64,000 nucleotides of DNA from assembly GCA_030145245.1 (NCBI GenBank), contig JAQYWC010000073.1:1-64000 (forward strand). The letters are read 5' to 3'. The notes under the pieces are model-generated. The model was given only the letters and a program-made list of their open reading frames with translations, was not told where the DNA came from and did not search any database. The stretch's first letter is position 1, and the number at the start of each line of letters is the position of its first letter. The stretch is from Desulfobacterium sp. (GTDB lineage Bacteria; Desulfobacterota; Desulfobacteria; Desulfobacterales; Desulfobacteraceae). The position numbers and the translations under genes are program-made. Of this stretch, positions 1 through 8,851 are shown in pieces.

Positions 1-1
1 C

Positions 2-193
2 ATGCCCGGCATGATCATCAAATATGAGAAGAATGTGGGCGATGCCGTGAAAAAGGGTGACACCGTTGTGGTGCTCGAGGCCATGAAGATGGAAAATGCC
101 CTGCCGTCGCCAGTGGACGGGGAGGTCATGGCCCTTAATTTCGGTTCCGGGGATTCCGTGTCCAAGGGGGATCTCCTTGCCGTAATAGGATAA
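2..193 (+). CDS. Biotin carboxyl carrier (biotinyl/lipoyl) domain, C-terminal part of a protein truncated by the window edge (decarboxylase/carboxylase biotin subunit)
   Basis: EAMKMEN biotinylation motif in MPGMIIKYEKNVGDAVKKGDTVVVLEAMKMENALPSPVDGEV; likely begins before the window. Confidence 0.9.
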   Translation: MPGMIIKYEKNVGDAVKKGDTVVVLEAMKMENALPSPVDGEVMALNFGSGDSVSKGDLLAVIG

Positions 194-210
194 CCTTAAG
201 TTGAATATGG

Positions 211-239
211 AGCGGGCCCGGCACTTTGCCGGGCCCGCT
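211..239 (+). terminator. Hairpin terminator-like inverted repeat after the biotin-domain gene
   Basis: AGCGGGCCCGGCA-CTT-TGCCGGGCCCGCT, 13-bp perfect stem, followed by TACTTT (weak U tract). Confidence 0.6.
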
Positions 240-467
240 TACTTTGCACCCCGATCCCCTCGGCTAACGGGCCTCCTGAACATGCATTCCTCCTATCCCC
301 CGATCGTTTCCGTGATACAGCCATGCTGAATTTTTCAGTTGCCACTTCCCTGGTTTACGGTTAGAATCTGTAGAATCACCACAACGTCGTACCATTCTTT
401 TAAAACGTACCATTCCCGGTGGTGTTCACGACAATAACAGTTACAGAAAAAAAAAGGAGGGCGAGTC

Positions 468-1958
468 ATGGGTTCTTCCACCTGCCCATTGTCGGAGCAT
501 ATGATTTTCAGGGAGGTGTTGCCCTATTCAACCTTAGTCCTGCTTAAAAAAGGGGAGCGTCTCGAAATCAGGGAGGATGCCCCCAGGGCGTTTTATTATG
601 TGGATTCCGGGGCCATGGAAGTCTCCTACACCACCGGGGACACGAAAATCGTTGTGGCCTCCATTGGGAATGGCAAAATTTTCGGGGAAATCGGCTTTTT
701 TGACGGGGGCTCCCGGGTGAGGGACCTTCGCGCAAGCGAAGAGAGCCGCATCAGCATGTTTTCCCAGGATCAGCTGGACAGGCTCAGCAAGGATGATCCT
801 GGGCTATACGCCGGGTTCATTATCGTGATTACCCAGTCGATCTGCGTGAAATTTCGCAGGATCCTGGGGGAGCGAGAACCGTTGAAGGCCTATGCAGCAT
901 CCCTTTCCACCGGTGCCCGGCGTTTTGTCGAGTCCAGGGCCCTTTCCCGGGAATTTTTCAAGACCCGGGAGGGGAGCCGCAGCAACGCCATGGTGGAGGA
1001 GTTGAAGGCAGAGATGTTCGATCTTTCCGTCAAGCTCCAGCAGGATCTTCAGGAGGAGATCCCGGCCGGAATTACGACCCGGTTCAACCGGGCAATGGAC
1101 ACCTTTTTCGACGAACTTGGCGAGTTTGACCAGGCGTTGAAGGGCAGTCAAATCGAGGATGAGGTGTGGGGGTACATCTTTAAGGAGACGTTTCCCTACT
1201 TCATGAGAAGCAGCCTCACCGAGCGGGCCTATTTTAAACCTAACGGTTATGCCGGCGATTTTAAGATGATCGATATGATGTACCAGAACCGGCCCGGCGG
1301 TTCAGGAAAGATCGGGCGCCTGGTTGACGCCTGGCTCTTGAACAGACCCCCGTGCATGGCCGTTCGGGGGCGGAGGAAATTTATCGCGGAAAGGCTTGAG
1401 AACATGAGCCGCGGCATCGTTCTCCAGAAAAACCGGGTGTGTATCATGAACCTTGCCTGTGGCCCGAGCCGGGAACTTTTTGATTTCATCCAAAGCTTTG
1501 AGCATGATTCCCAGGTCCATGCCATCTGCCTTGACATCGATCCGGAGGCGCTTCAATATACGGGAGAGAAATCCCGCTCTTTCGCCCACAATGCGACCAT
1601 CAGCTACCTGAAGGATAACCTGATCAAATGGGCTCTGGGAACCTCAAACCATGAGATCGAACTCCAGGATATCATCTATTCCGGAGGACTGTTCGACTAT
1701 CTGGATGACGATCTTTTTATCCTGCTTGCCAATCGCTGTCATGAACATCTTAATCCCGGCGGCAGTCTGATGGTCGGCAATTTCAGGCCTAACCCGGACA
1801 AGGTGTTCATGGATCGCCTTCTGGAGTGGCGGCTTGTGTACCGGGATGTTGAGACGCTTGTCTCCCTGTTTTCCAGGACACGGTTTGGAAGTGACATGGA
1901 GGTCGTAGCCGAAGAGAAGGCAGGAATTCAGCTCTTTGCCATTGGGACGAAACAGTGA
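468..1958 (+). CDS. Cyclic nucleotide-binding (CRP-like) domain fused to a SAM-dependent methyltransferase-like domain
   Basis: N-terminal cNMP-binding beta-roll-like segment (GNGKIFGEIGFFDGGSRVRDLRASEESRISMFSQDQL); C-terminal SAM motif (IMNLACGPSRELFDFI...AICLDIDPEAL); AGGAGGG RBS upstream. Confidence 0.75.
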   Translation: MGSSTCPLSEHMIFREVLPYSTLVLLKKGERLEIREDAPRAFYYVDSGAMEVSYTTGDTKIVVASIGNGKIFGEIGFFDGGSRVRDLRASEESRISMFSQDQLDRLSKDDPGLYAGFIIVITQSICVKFRRILGEREPLKAYAASLSTGARRFVESRALSREFFKTREGSRSNAMVEELKAEMFDLSVKLQQDLQEEIPAGITTRFNRAMDTFFDELGEFDQALKGSQIEDEVWGYIFKETFPYFMRSSLTERAYFKPNGYAGDFKMIDMMYQNRPGGSGKIGRLVDAWLLNRPPCMAVRGRRKFIAERLENMSRGIVLQKNRVCIMNLACGPSRELFDFIQSFEHDSQVHAICLDIDPEALQYTGEKSRSFAHNATISYLKDNLIKWALGTSNHEIELQDIIYSGGLFDYLDDDLFILLANRCHEHLNPGGSLMVGNFRPNPDKVFMDRLLEWRLVYRDVETLVSLFSRTRFGSDMEVVAEEKAGIQLFAIGTKQ

Positions 1959-1977
1959 TATCGTCCGGTGGCGTTCC

Positions 1978-3654
1978 ATGAAAAATCAGGGACTATTTTC
2001 AATGGATGACATTGTTTTTAAAAAAGAACTAAAAAACCTGTTCCACCATCGGCTCTACCTGCTTTTCTGGCTGGGCTTTCTTCTTTTTCCCCTGTTTCTC
2101 TTTCTGGATTACTATGCTGTCAGGAGCCTGTTTCCGCAGTTCTTATTTTACAGGATGGTGTGTTGCGCCTCCATGCTGGTCCTTTTGGCGATCCATTTCA
2201 GCGGGTTTGGACGGCAGTATCCCTTTGTAATTGCCATGGCAGGCTATGTGAGCTGCGGAATCGCCATCTCCATGATGGTAGTAAAAATGGGTGGGTATAA
2301 CTCGTTCTATTACGTTGGCATGATCGGCCTGGTGGTGGCGTTCTCCTCCATTCTTCCCCTCACCTTTTTCCAGTCCCTGGTCGCCGGGGTGACCATGTAC
2401 CTTATCTACCTTGTGCCGGTTATGTTTTTTGCCGATCCTGTACCCCCCAACCATGTTATGTTTTTCAGCAACAACTTTTTTTTCCTCTTTTTCATCCTGG
2501 TGTGCGTTGTAAAGAGTCGTGAGGATCATAATGCCAGAAGGCTGGGGACCCAGCTGAGGCACAATATCGATTACTATGCGACCCATCTTGAGAACGAGGT
2601 GGCGAAACGGGCCAAAAGGCTGGAGGAGTCGGAACTCAGATACCGGGAACTCTATGAAAATATCATGGATTCAGTGCTCATGGTTGACGATTCCGGCACT
2701 GTTTTGATTGCCAATCCCAATTTTTACAGGATGATCGGTACAACCGGCAGTTCCAATCGATCCCTGCTCTTTGCGGACTATGTCCATTCCGAAGATTTTC
2801 CTGATTTGAATTACTTCATGATAGATGGGTTCGCCAACAACAGGGATATCAAGGATTATCAGTTCAGGCTGGTGAACAGGGAGGGCGAGATCATCCATGT
2901 GGAGTGTAATGCAACCGTTATCAGCAAAAAGGGCAAGATTATCGGGTTTCAGCTGGTTCTCAGGGACATCACGTTCCGAAAAGAGCTTGAAAAGGATCTC
3001 TTGAACACCTTGAGCAGCCTCAAACGAATCCGTGCTGCAACAATCCTGGGGCTGGCAAAGCTGACCGAGTACAGGGACCACGACACCGGGGGGCATCTGG
3101 AGCGGATCCAGGAGTACTCCAGGGTTCTTACCAGTGAGCTGAGGCAGTTTCCGGGGTTTGACACCTATATAACAGACGCCTATGTCGACGACATCCACCT
3201 CTCATCGATCCTCCATGACATCGGAAAGGTTGGGATTCCGGATGCAGTACTGTTGAAGCCGGGGAAACTGACCCCCAAGGAGTTTAAGGTCATTCAGCAG
3301 CACTGCAACTATGGCGGCGATGCCCTCAGGGCCGTGGATTCCAAGATCGGGGGGCAGTCCTTTCTTACCCTGGGCAAGGAGATCGCCTATTGCCATCACG
3401 AGAAATGGTCCGGCAAGGGGTATCCAAAGGGCTTGAAAGGGGATGAAATTCCATTGTCGGCGAGGATCGTGGCCCTGACCGATGTCTATGACGCCCTTAC
3501 CTCGAAACGGGTTTATAAGGAGGCGTTGTCCCATGAAGCTGCAATGGATATAATCAATAATGAGAGGGGAGGGCACTTTGATCCCTTGATCGTGGATGCG
3601 TTTTCAGCCTGCTCCCAGGATTTCGACTCCATCCGAATGGAGTTCAACGCTTAA
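1978..3654 (+). CDS. Membrane-anchored PAS-HD-GYP domain protein (putative c-di-GMP phosphodiesterase)
   Basis: Several N-terminal TM segments, PAS segment (ELYENIMDSVLMVDDSGTVLIANPNFYRMIG), HD-GYP signatures (HDTGGHLERI, LHDIGKVGIPD, HHEKWSGKGYP, DVYDALTSKRVYK); start chosen at MKNQGLF. Confidence 0.9.
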   Translation: MKNQGLFSMDDIVFKKELKNLFHHRLYLLFWLGFLLFPLFLFLDYYAVRSLFPQFLFYRMVCCASMLVLLAIHFSGFGRQYPFVIAMAGYVSCGIAISMMVVKMGGYNSFYYVGMIGLVVAFSSILPLTFFQSLVAGVTMYLIYLVPVMFFADPVPPNHVMFFSNNFFFLFFILVCVVKSREDHNARRLGTQLRHNIDYYATHLENEVAKRAKRLEESELRYRELYENIMDSVLMVDDSGTVLIANPNFYRMIGTTGSSNRSLLFADYVHSEDFPDLNYFMIDGFANNRDIKDYQFRLVNREGEIIHVECNATVISKKGKIIGFQLVLRDITFRKELEKDLLNTLSSLKRIRAATILGLAKLTEYRDHDTGGHLERIQEYSRVLTSELRQFPGFDTYITDAYVDDIHLSSILHDIGKVGIPDAVLLKPGKLTPKEFKVIQQHCNYGGDALRAVDSKIGGQSFLTLGKEIAYCHHEKWSGKGYPKGLKGDEIPLSARIVALTDVYDALTSKRVYKEALSHEAAMDIINNERGGHFDPLIVDAFSACSQDFDSIRMEFNA

Positions 3655-3765
3655 ACCTTTGGATCGGGTAATTGACAAAAGGGTCATTGATACTTACTTT
3701 TGTTCGGTTTTGGAATCGAACTTTACGCCGTGCGGCGTTGACTTATAAATCAAGGAGTTGTATCG

Positions 3766-4443
3766 ATGGCTTTTGAAACTAAAGAGGATATGCTTGAGCG
3801 AATTCTGAATATGGATAAGCCCATTTGTCCCCATTGCAAAAAGGAGATGAGTCTGTGGGAAGTTCCGGATATTCCCATGGGCGACGGTCTTGGATGGGGT
3901 ACTCCCTACCTGTTCGTTTGTTTTAATGACGAGTGTTCGTCCTTTAGAAAGGGGTGGGACGAGATTAAGGAGAGCATGGAGTTCTCAGCCTCCTATCGCT
4001 GCATCAACAGTCCGGGAGACGATCATTTCGAGTACATGCCGGTGTTCAGTTCCATGGGCGGCACGGGCCAGGTGCTGGACGATAATGTGATGGAGATGCG
4101 GGAGGCCTCCAAGGAGGCCATGAGGCAGGGTTTTTCCCTGCTGACCGATTTTTACATGTCCAAGGACTGGGACGAGATCCTCAAGATCCTCCTCGACCCC
4201 CTGCAGCCGACCCGGGTGAGGACCAAAGCTGCTGAAATGGTGGCAGAGCTCGGGGATGTTGAGGCCATCGAACATATGGTGAACAATAAATTCGGGTCTC
4301 CACTGCTCCAGAAAGCGGTGGACGAAGCCGTTGCAGTTCTCCACGCGCGGCTCTACACCCGGGAGTGCCCCCATTGCGCCGAGATAATCAAGAAACGGGC
4401 CACCCTGTGCAAGCACTGCGGCAAGGAAGTCTCAAAGGGTTAA
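3766..4443 (+). CDS. Zinc-ribbon/HEAT-like repeat protein of unknown function
   Basis: N-terminal CPHCKKEM and C-terminal CPHCAEIIKKRATLCKHCGKEV zinc-ribbon cysteines; HEAT-like helices between; AAGGAG RBS. Confidence 0.7.
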   Translation: MAFETKEDMLERILNMDKPICPHCKKEMSLWEVPDIPMGDGLGWGTPYLFVCFNDECSSFRKGWDEIKESMEFSASYRCINSPGDDHFEYMPVFSSMGGTGQVLDDNVMEMREASKEAMRQGFSLLTDFYMSKDWDEILKILLDPLQPTRVRTKAAEMVAELGDVEAIEHMVNNKFGSPLLQKAVDEAVAVLHARLYTRECPHCAEIIKKRATLCKHCGKEVSKG

Positions 4444-4961
4444 CCCGAACATTCGTCCTGGTATTTGTCAAGATTGTAGGAGCGGAAGATTATCATCTCC
4501 CGCTCCTTTTTTTCTTTGGGAAACCCTGGGAACTCAAGGGTGTCCATGGAATCCAGGAGCTCTTGTTTTGACGGCACGGCATCAATCCCCTGGCCGTGCT
4601 TTGCCCCTGTGACAACCTCTCTTACAAGGGCGTCTCTTCCGTTGGTGGACACTGAAAAGGGAACCTGGTAGTCGCAGAGCAATCTTGCCCCGGCAAGTAT
4701 CTCCCGTTCATAGGATCCCAGGGAACCTGCGACGCACCTTATGACCATCACGGCTTTGTCTTTTAAGAAAACCACAAGGTCGATGGTTGACCGGTACTCT
4801 TTTTCCTGGAACATCACGGTGATGGGTTCGTCCACCCGGATATCTTCCCGGGCATATCCCTTTTGTTCAACCAGGATTCGTTCAAACATCTGCCGGCTTC
4901 CTTCCGGGCCTGCATTGGGAACGGTTTTACCGGTTATGTAGTCAACAAGCGTCTCTTCCAT
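4440..4961 (-). CDS. Stand-alone type I restriction enzyme R N-terminal-domain (HSDR_N-like, nuclease-fold) protein
   Basis: Sequence resembles HSDR_N proteins (RQMFERILVEQKGYAREDIRVDEPITV...RSTIDLVVFLKDKAVMVIRC). Confidence 0.6.
   Translation of the reverse strand: MEETLVDYITGKTVPNAGPEGSRQMFERILVEQKGYAREDIRVDEPITVMFQEKEYRSTIDLVVFLKDKAVMVIRCVAGSLGSYEREILAGARLLCDYQVPFSVSTNGRDALVREVVTGAKHGQGIDAVPSKQELLDSMDTLEFPGFPKEKKEREMIIFRSYNLDKYQDECSG
4479..4513 (+). terminator. Rho-independent terminator for the zinc-ribbon gene, lying inside the 3' end of the convergent CDS
   Basis: GGAGCGGAAGAT...ATCTCCCGCTCC followed by TTTTTTTC. Confidence 0.75.
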
Positions 4962-4991
4962 GGATCATCCTCGAATTTGTATTGTATGGGG

Positions 4992-6533
4992 TCAGAAAAG
5001 GGGGGTTCCAGTCATCTCTTCCGGCTGTTTCAGTTCCATCACCTTGAGCAGGGTCGGGGCAATGTCCCCGATGATACCCTCTTTAAGGGTGACATGGGCA
5101 TGGGCCGTACCGGCCAGGATCAAGGGCACCCTGTTGAGGGTATGTGCCGTGTGTGGGGTGTCGTCGGTGGCCCTCATCTGTTCGGCATTACCGTGGTCTG
5201 CCGTTATCATGGCTGTTCCATTGGTTTTCCACACCGCTTCAATCACCCTTCGGGCGCAGGCGTCAACCGTTTCACAGGCCGTGACGGCCGCGTTTATGAT
5301 GCCGGTGTGGCCCACCATGTCCATGTTGGCAAAGTTGAGAACCACCAGGTCGTATTGCCCTGATTCAATTCTCCGGCATGCCTCGTCCGCCACCTTTGGC
5401 GCGCTCATCTCAGGCTTTTCATCATAGGTGTTCACCTCCCTGGGGGAGGGGATCAGCACACGATCTTCGCCCGGGAAAACCGTTTCATCACCGCCGTTGA
5501 AAAAATAGGTGACATGGGCGTATTTTTCTGTCTCGGCGATCCTGAGCTGGGTGAGGCCCTGGTCGCTGACCACCTTGCCAAGGACGTTGGTCAGGTGAAC
5601 CGGGGGGAAGGCAACGGGAAGCTCAAAGGTTTCGTCATAAAGGGTCATGCAGAGATAATCGGAGAGTTTGGGGACCCGTTTGCGGTCAAAGCCTGAAAAA
5701 TCGGCCTGGGTGAAGGCCCGGGTGATCTCCCTTGCCCTGTCTGCCCTGTAGTTGAAAAACAGGAGGGCATCGCCGTCTTTGACTGTTCCTTTAAACCCGT
5801 CATCGTCGTTTACAATTAAAACCGGCTTGACAAACTCGTCTGTCTCATCCCTGTCATAGGCCCGGGTGATCGCTTCGACCGGATTTTTTTCCTCTGTTCC
5901 CTTTCCCTGGGTGTAGAGATCATAGGCCTTTTCAACCCGCTCCCACCTGGTGTCCCTGTCCATGGCGTAAAACCGTCCGCACACGCTTGCGATACGCACA
6001 CCTGGCTTGCCGGTAAGAAACGCCTGGAGTTGTTTGACAAAGCCGGCTCCGCTTTTGGGAGCCGTGTCCCTTCCGTCCAGAATGCAGTGAATGGCTGTTG
6101 GGATATTGTAGTCAACAGCCATGGCCACCAGGGCTTTGAGGTGGTTGATGTGGCTGTGGACGCCGCCATCGGATAAAAGGCCCATGAGGTGGAGGGTGTT
6201 GCCGCTTTGCCTGACCGCTTCCATGGTGCGGCAGAGCTCCGGGTTCTTGGACAGAGAGCCGTCGGAAACAGCCTTGTCTATTCGGACAAGGTCCTGGAAA
6301 ACCCGGCGTCCCGCGCCCATGTTCATGTGGCCGACCTCTGAGTTGCCCATGATGCCGTCGGGCAGCCCAACGGCCTTGCCGGAGCAGGCAAGGCTTGTTG
6401 TGGGAAAATCAGCCTTCAGCTGGTCTAGAAAGGGGGTCCGGGCCTGTCTGATGGCGTTGCCGTGGGACTCCTGGTTGATCCCCCAGCCGTCCAGGATAAT
6501 CAATGCGTTTACCGCTCGATTATTCATCGTCAT
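4992..6533 (-). CDS. gpmI: 2,3-bisphosphoglycerate-independent phosphoglycerate mutase
   Basis: ALIILDGWG, GNSEVGHMNMGAGRRVFQDLVRI, HCILDGRDTAP, DMVGHTG, ITADHGNAEQM; start reassigned to MTMNNRAVN, overlapping the end of rsfS. Confidence 0.95.
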   Translation of the reverse strand: MTMNNRAVNALIILDGWGINQESHGNAIRQARTPFLDQLKADFPTTSLACSGKAVGLPDGIMGNSEVGHMNMGAGRRVFQDLVRIDKAVSDGSLSKNPELCRTMEAVRQSGNTLHLMGLLSDGGVHSHINHLKALVAMAVDYNIPTAIHCILDGRDTAPKSGAGFVKQLQAFLTGKPGVRIASVCGRFYAMDRDTRWERVEKAYDLYTQGKGTEEKNPVEAITRAYDRDETDEFVKPVLIVNDDDGFKGTVKDGDALLFFNYRADRAREITRAFTQADFSGFDRKRVPKLSDYLCMTLYDETFELPVAFPPVHLTNVLGKVVSDQGLTQLRIAETEKYAHVTYFFNGGDETVFPGEDRVLIPSPREVNTYDEKPEMSAPKVADEACRRIESGQYDLVVLNFANMDMVGHTGIINAAVTACETVDACARRVIEAVWKTNGTAMITADHGNAEQMRATDDTPHTAHTLNRVPLILAGTAHAHVTLKEGIIGDIAPTLLKVMELKQPEEMTGTPLF

Positions 6534-6933
6534 CCCAGGTTGTTTCTGTTTCAGCATCTGTATCATAGGTTGATGTATCCACCCTGGGGACGTCGCTCCA
6601 CATTCCCTCAAGATCGTAGAGGTCCCGGGTCTCCTTGTCAAACACGTGGATAATCACATCACCGTAGTCGAGAAGCGCCCAGGTGCCCTGCTTCAGGCCC
6701 TCTGTGCCGATGGCCATGTTGTTGATCTTTTTCATGGCAATGTGCATGTTCTCGGCAATGGACGACACCTGGCGTTGGGAGCGTGCAGTGATGATAACAA
6801 TGGCGTCGGCATAGGTGGTGAGCCCACGCACGTCAAGGACGGTGATCTCCTCAGCCTTTCTTGAAAATGCTTCGACAAGGTACTTGTCAAGGGTGTTTAA
6901 TAGCTCTTCGGGCCGGTCAGATCTGGTTGTCAT
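6520..6933 (-). CDS. rsfS: Ribosome silencing factor RsfS
   Basis: EEITVLDVRGLTTYADAIVIITARSQRQVSSIAENM...WALLDYGDVIIHVF. Confidence 0.95.
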   Translation of the reverse strand: MTTRSDRPEELLNTLDKYLVEAFSRKAEEITVLDVRGLTTYADAIVIITARSQRQVSSIAENMHIAMKKINNMAIGTEGLKQGTWALLDYGDVIIHVFDKETRDLYDLEGMWSDVPRVDTSTYDTDAETETTWDDDE

Positions 6934-7580
6934 AAATACAATCCTTTTATTTTGATAATCTCTTCCACAGGGTAGGGTACCAGGGTGTCCAAGGGAAGAT
7001 GTTCTTTTACTCGTTGTCTAATAAGTGTTGACGATATGTCAATTTCAGGGACTTTGCAGACATAAACGGACTTTAAAATTGGATGGGTAAATTGTTTTTG
7101 CCCGTTGCTGGGTCTGTAATCTTCTGATATCACATTTTTCAGGAAGGATGCAACACTCTTTGACCGTTTATCCTGGCCCGGCCGGATCATTACGATGATG
7201 GAGATGAGACCGAAGATCTCCCGGCTTTGTTGCCAGGTGTCCATCTCAAAAAATGCATCAGATCCGACGATGAGCCGAAGACCGGTTCCTGTGGGGAGGT
7301 TCTTCCTGAAGTGGTTGACCGTATCCACGGTAAACGAGGGGCCTTTGCGGTTGAGCTCCACATCCGAGGCAACCAGCCCGTCTATTCCGGCAATGGACCG
7401 TTCCACCATCTCGAACCTGTCCCTTGCAGGAGCTAGATCCGTAAACGACTTGTGGGGAGGAATGGCCGATGGAATCAGATGGACCCTTGTGAGGTTGAAA
7501 CTCTCTTTGACATGGGCGATGACGTCCAGATGTCCCCTGTGAAGGGGATTGAAGGTCCCGCCGAATAATCCCTCGATCAT
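6930..7580 (-). CDS. nadD: Nicotinate-nucleotide adenylyltransferase
   Basis: GLFGGTFNPLHRGHLDV nucleotidyltransferase motif; DISSTLIRQRVKE. Confidence 0.95.
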   Translation of the reverse strand: MIEGLFGGTFNPLHRGHLDVIAHVKESFNLTRVHLIPSAIPPHKSFTDLAPARDRFEMVERSIAGIDGLVASDVELNRKGPSFTVDTVNHFRKNLPTGTGLRLIVGSDAFFEMDTWQQSREIFGLISIIVMIRPGQDKRSKSVASFLKNVISEDYRPSNGQKQFTHPILKSVYVCKVPEIDISSTLIRQRVKEHLPLDTLVPYPVEEIIKIKGLYL

Positions 7581-7589
7581 GATCCCCTG

Positions 7590-8846
7590 CTATGGCCGCG
7601 TATGGCCTTTGCCGAGAACGACAAATTTAGTTGAGGTAAGTTCTTCCAGGCCCATGGGGCCGAAGGCGTGCAGTTTGGATGTGCTGATACCGATCTCCGC
7701 ACCCAGCCCAAGTTCTCCGCCGTCGTTGAACCGTGTGGAGGCGTTGACCCCCACCATGGAAGATGAAACCGTATTGACAAAGGTGTCGGCATTGGCCGCG
7801 TCGGTGGTCAGGATCACATCTGTGTGGTCCGAGCCAAAGGCGGCAATGTGGTCCATTGCCTGGTCCATGGTTGCAACCACCCGGATGGCCACGATCAGGT
7901 CAAGGTATTCTGCTGCCCAGTCACTTTCGTCTGCAGGTGAGGCATTGGGAATTATCTCAAGGGTTTTGGGGCATCCCCTCATCTCAACGCCTGCCTTGGA
8001 AAACGCCTCTGCCATTCTGGGCAGAAAGGTGGGGGCCATGGCTTCATGGACGAGCAGGGTCTCCATGGAATTGCACACCCCCGGCCGCTGGGCCTTTGAG
8101 TTGATGCAGATGGATACGGCCTTGTCCATGTCGCACTGGTGGTCGACGTAGGCGTGGCAGACACCCTTGTAATGCTTCAATACCGGTATGGTTGAGTTTT
8201 TGACAACAAAGCGGATAAGCGCCTCACCGCCCCTGGGAATCACAAGATCGATGAACTCCTCCTGCTGGAGCAGCAGGGTGATGGCCTCGCGATCCCTTAC
8301 CGGCAGTACCTGGACACTCTCCCGGGAAAGTCCTGCGTCTTCCAGGGCGTCGCCAATGATACTGGCAAGGATGGTGTTGGAGAAAAAGGCCTCGGAGCCT
8401 CCCCTGAGGATAGCGCTGTTGCCGGCCTTCAAACAGAGGGCCGCGGCATCCACCGTCACGTTGGGTCGTGACTCGTAGATCATGGCGATGACACCCAAGG
8501 GAATTCTTTTCTTGGAAATCTCAAGGCCGTTGGGCCGTGTCCAGCTTTTGGTGATGGTCCCCACGGGATCTTCAAGTGCAGTCACCTCATTAAGCCCCTG
8601 TATCATGGAGGCGATGGTGGCATCGGAGATGGTGAGACGATCAAGCATGGCAGATGACATGCCCTTGGCTCTTGCTGCATCAAGATCTTTTTGGTTCTCC
8701 GCCTGGATCTCAGGTTTCAGTTCTGTAAGTCGCCTGGCCAGGTCCTGAAGCACCTGGTTTTTTTTGGGGGTTGAAGCGACGGCAAGGGTTCTTGAGGCAA
8801 GTCTTGCCTTTTTGGCGATCTCTAGGATGGTTGATTCCATTGTCAT
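7590..8846 (-). CDS. proA: Glutamate-5-semialdehyde dehydrogenase (gamma-glutamyl phosphate reductase)
   Basis: IPLGVIAMIYESRPNVTVDAAALCLKAGN, HYKGVCHAYVD, NASTRFNDGGELGLGAEIGIST. Confidence 0.97.
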   Translation of the reverse strand: MTMESTILEIAKKARLASRTLAVASTPKKNQVLQDLARRLTELKPEIQAENQKDLDAARAKGMSSAMLDRLTISDATIASMIQGLNEVTALEDPVGTITKSWTRPNGLEISKKRIPLGVIAMIYESRPNVTVDAAALCLKAGNSAILRGGSEAFFSNTILASIIGDALEDAGLSRESVQVLPVRDREAITLLLQQEEFIDLVIPRGGEALIRFVVKNSTIPVLKHYKGVCHAYVDHQCDMDKAVSICINSKAQRPGVCNSMETLLVHEAMAPTFLPRMAEAFSKAGVEMRGCPKTLEIIPNASPADESDWAAEYLDLIVAIRVVATMDQAMDHIAAFGSDHTDVILTTDAANADTFVNTVSSSMVGVNASTRFNDGGELGLGAEIGISTSKLHAFGPMGLEELTSTKFVVLGKGHTRP

Positions 8847-8851
8847 GGCGG

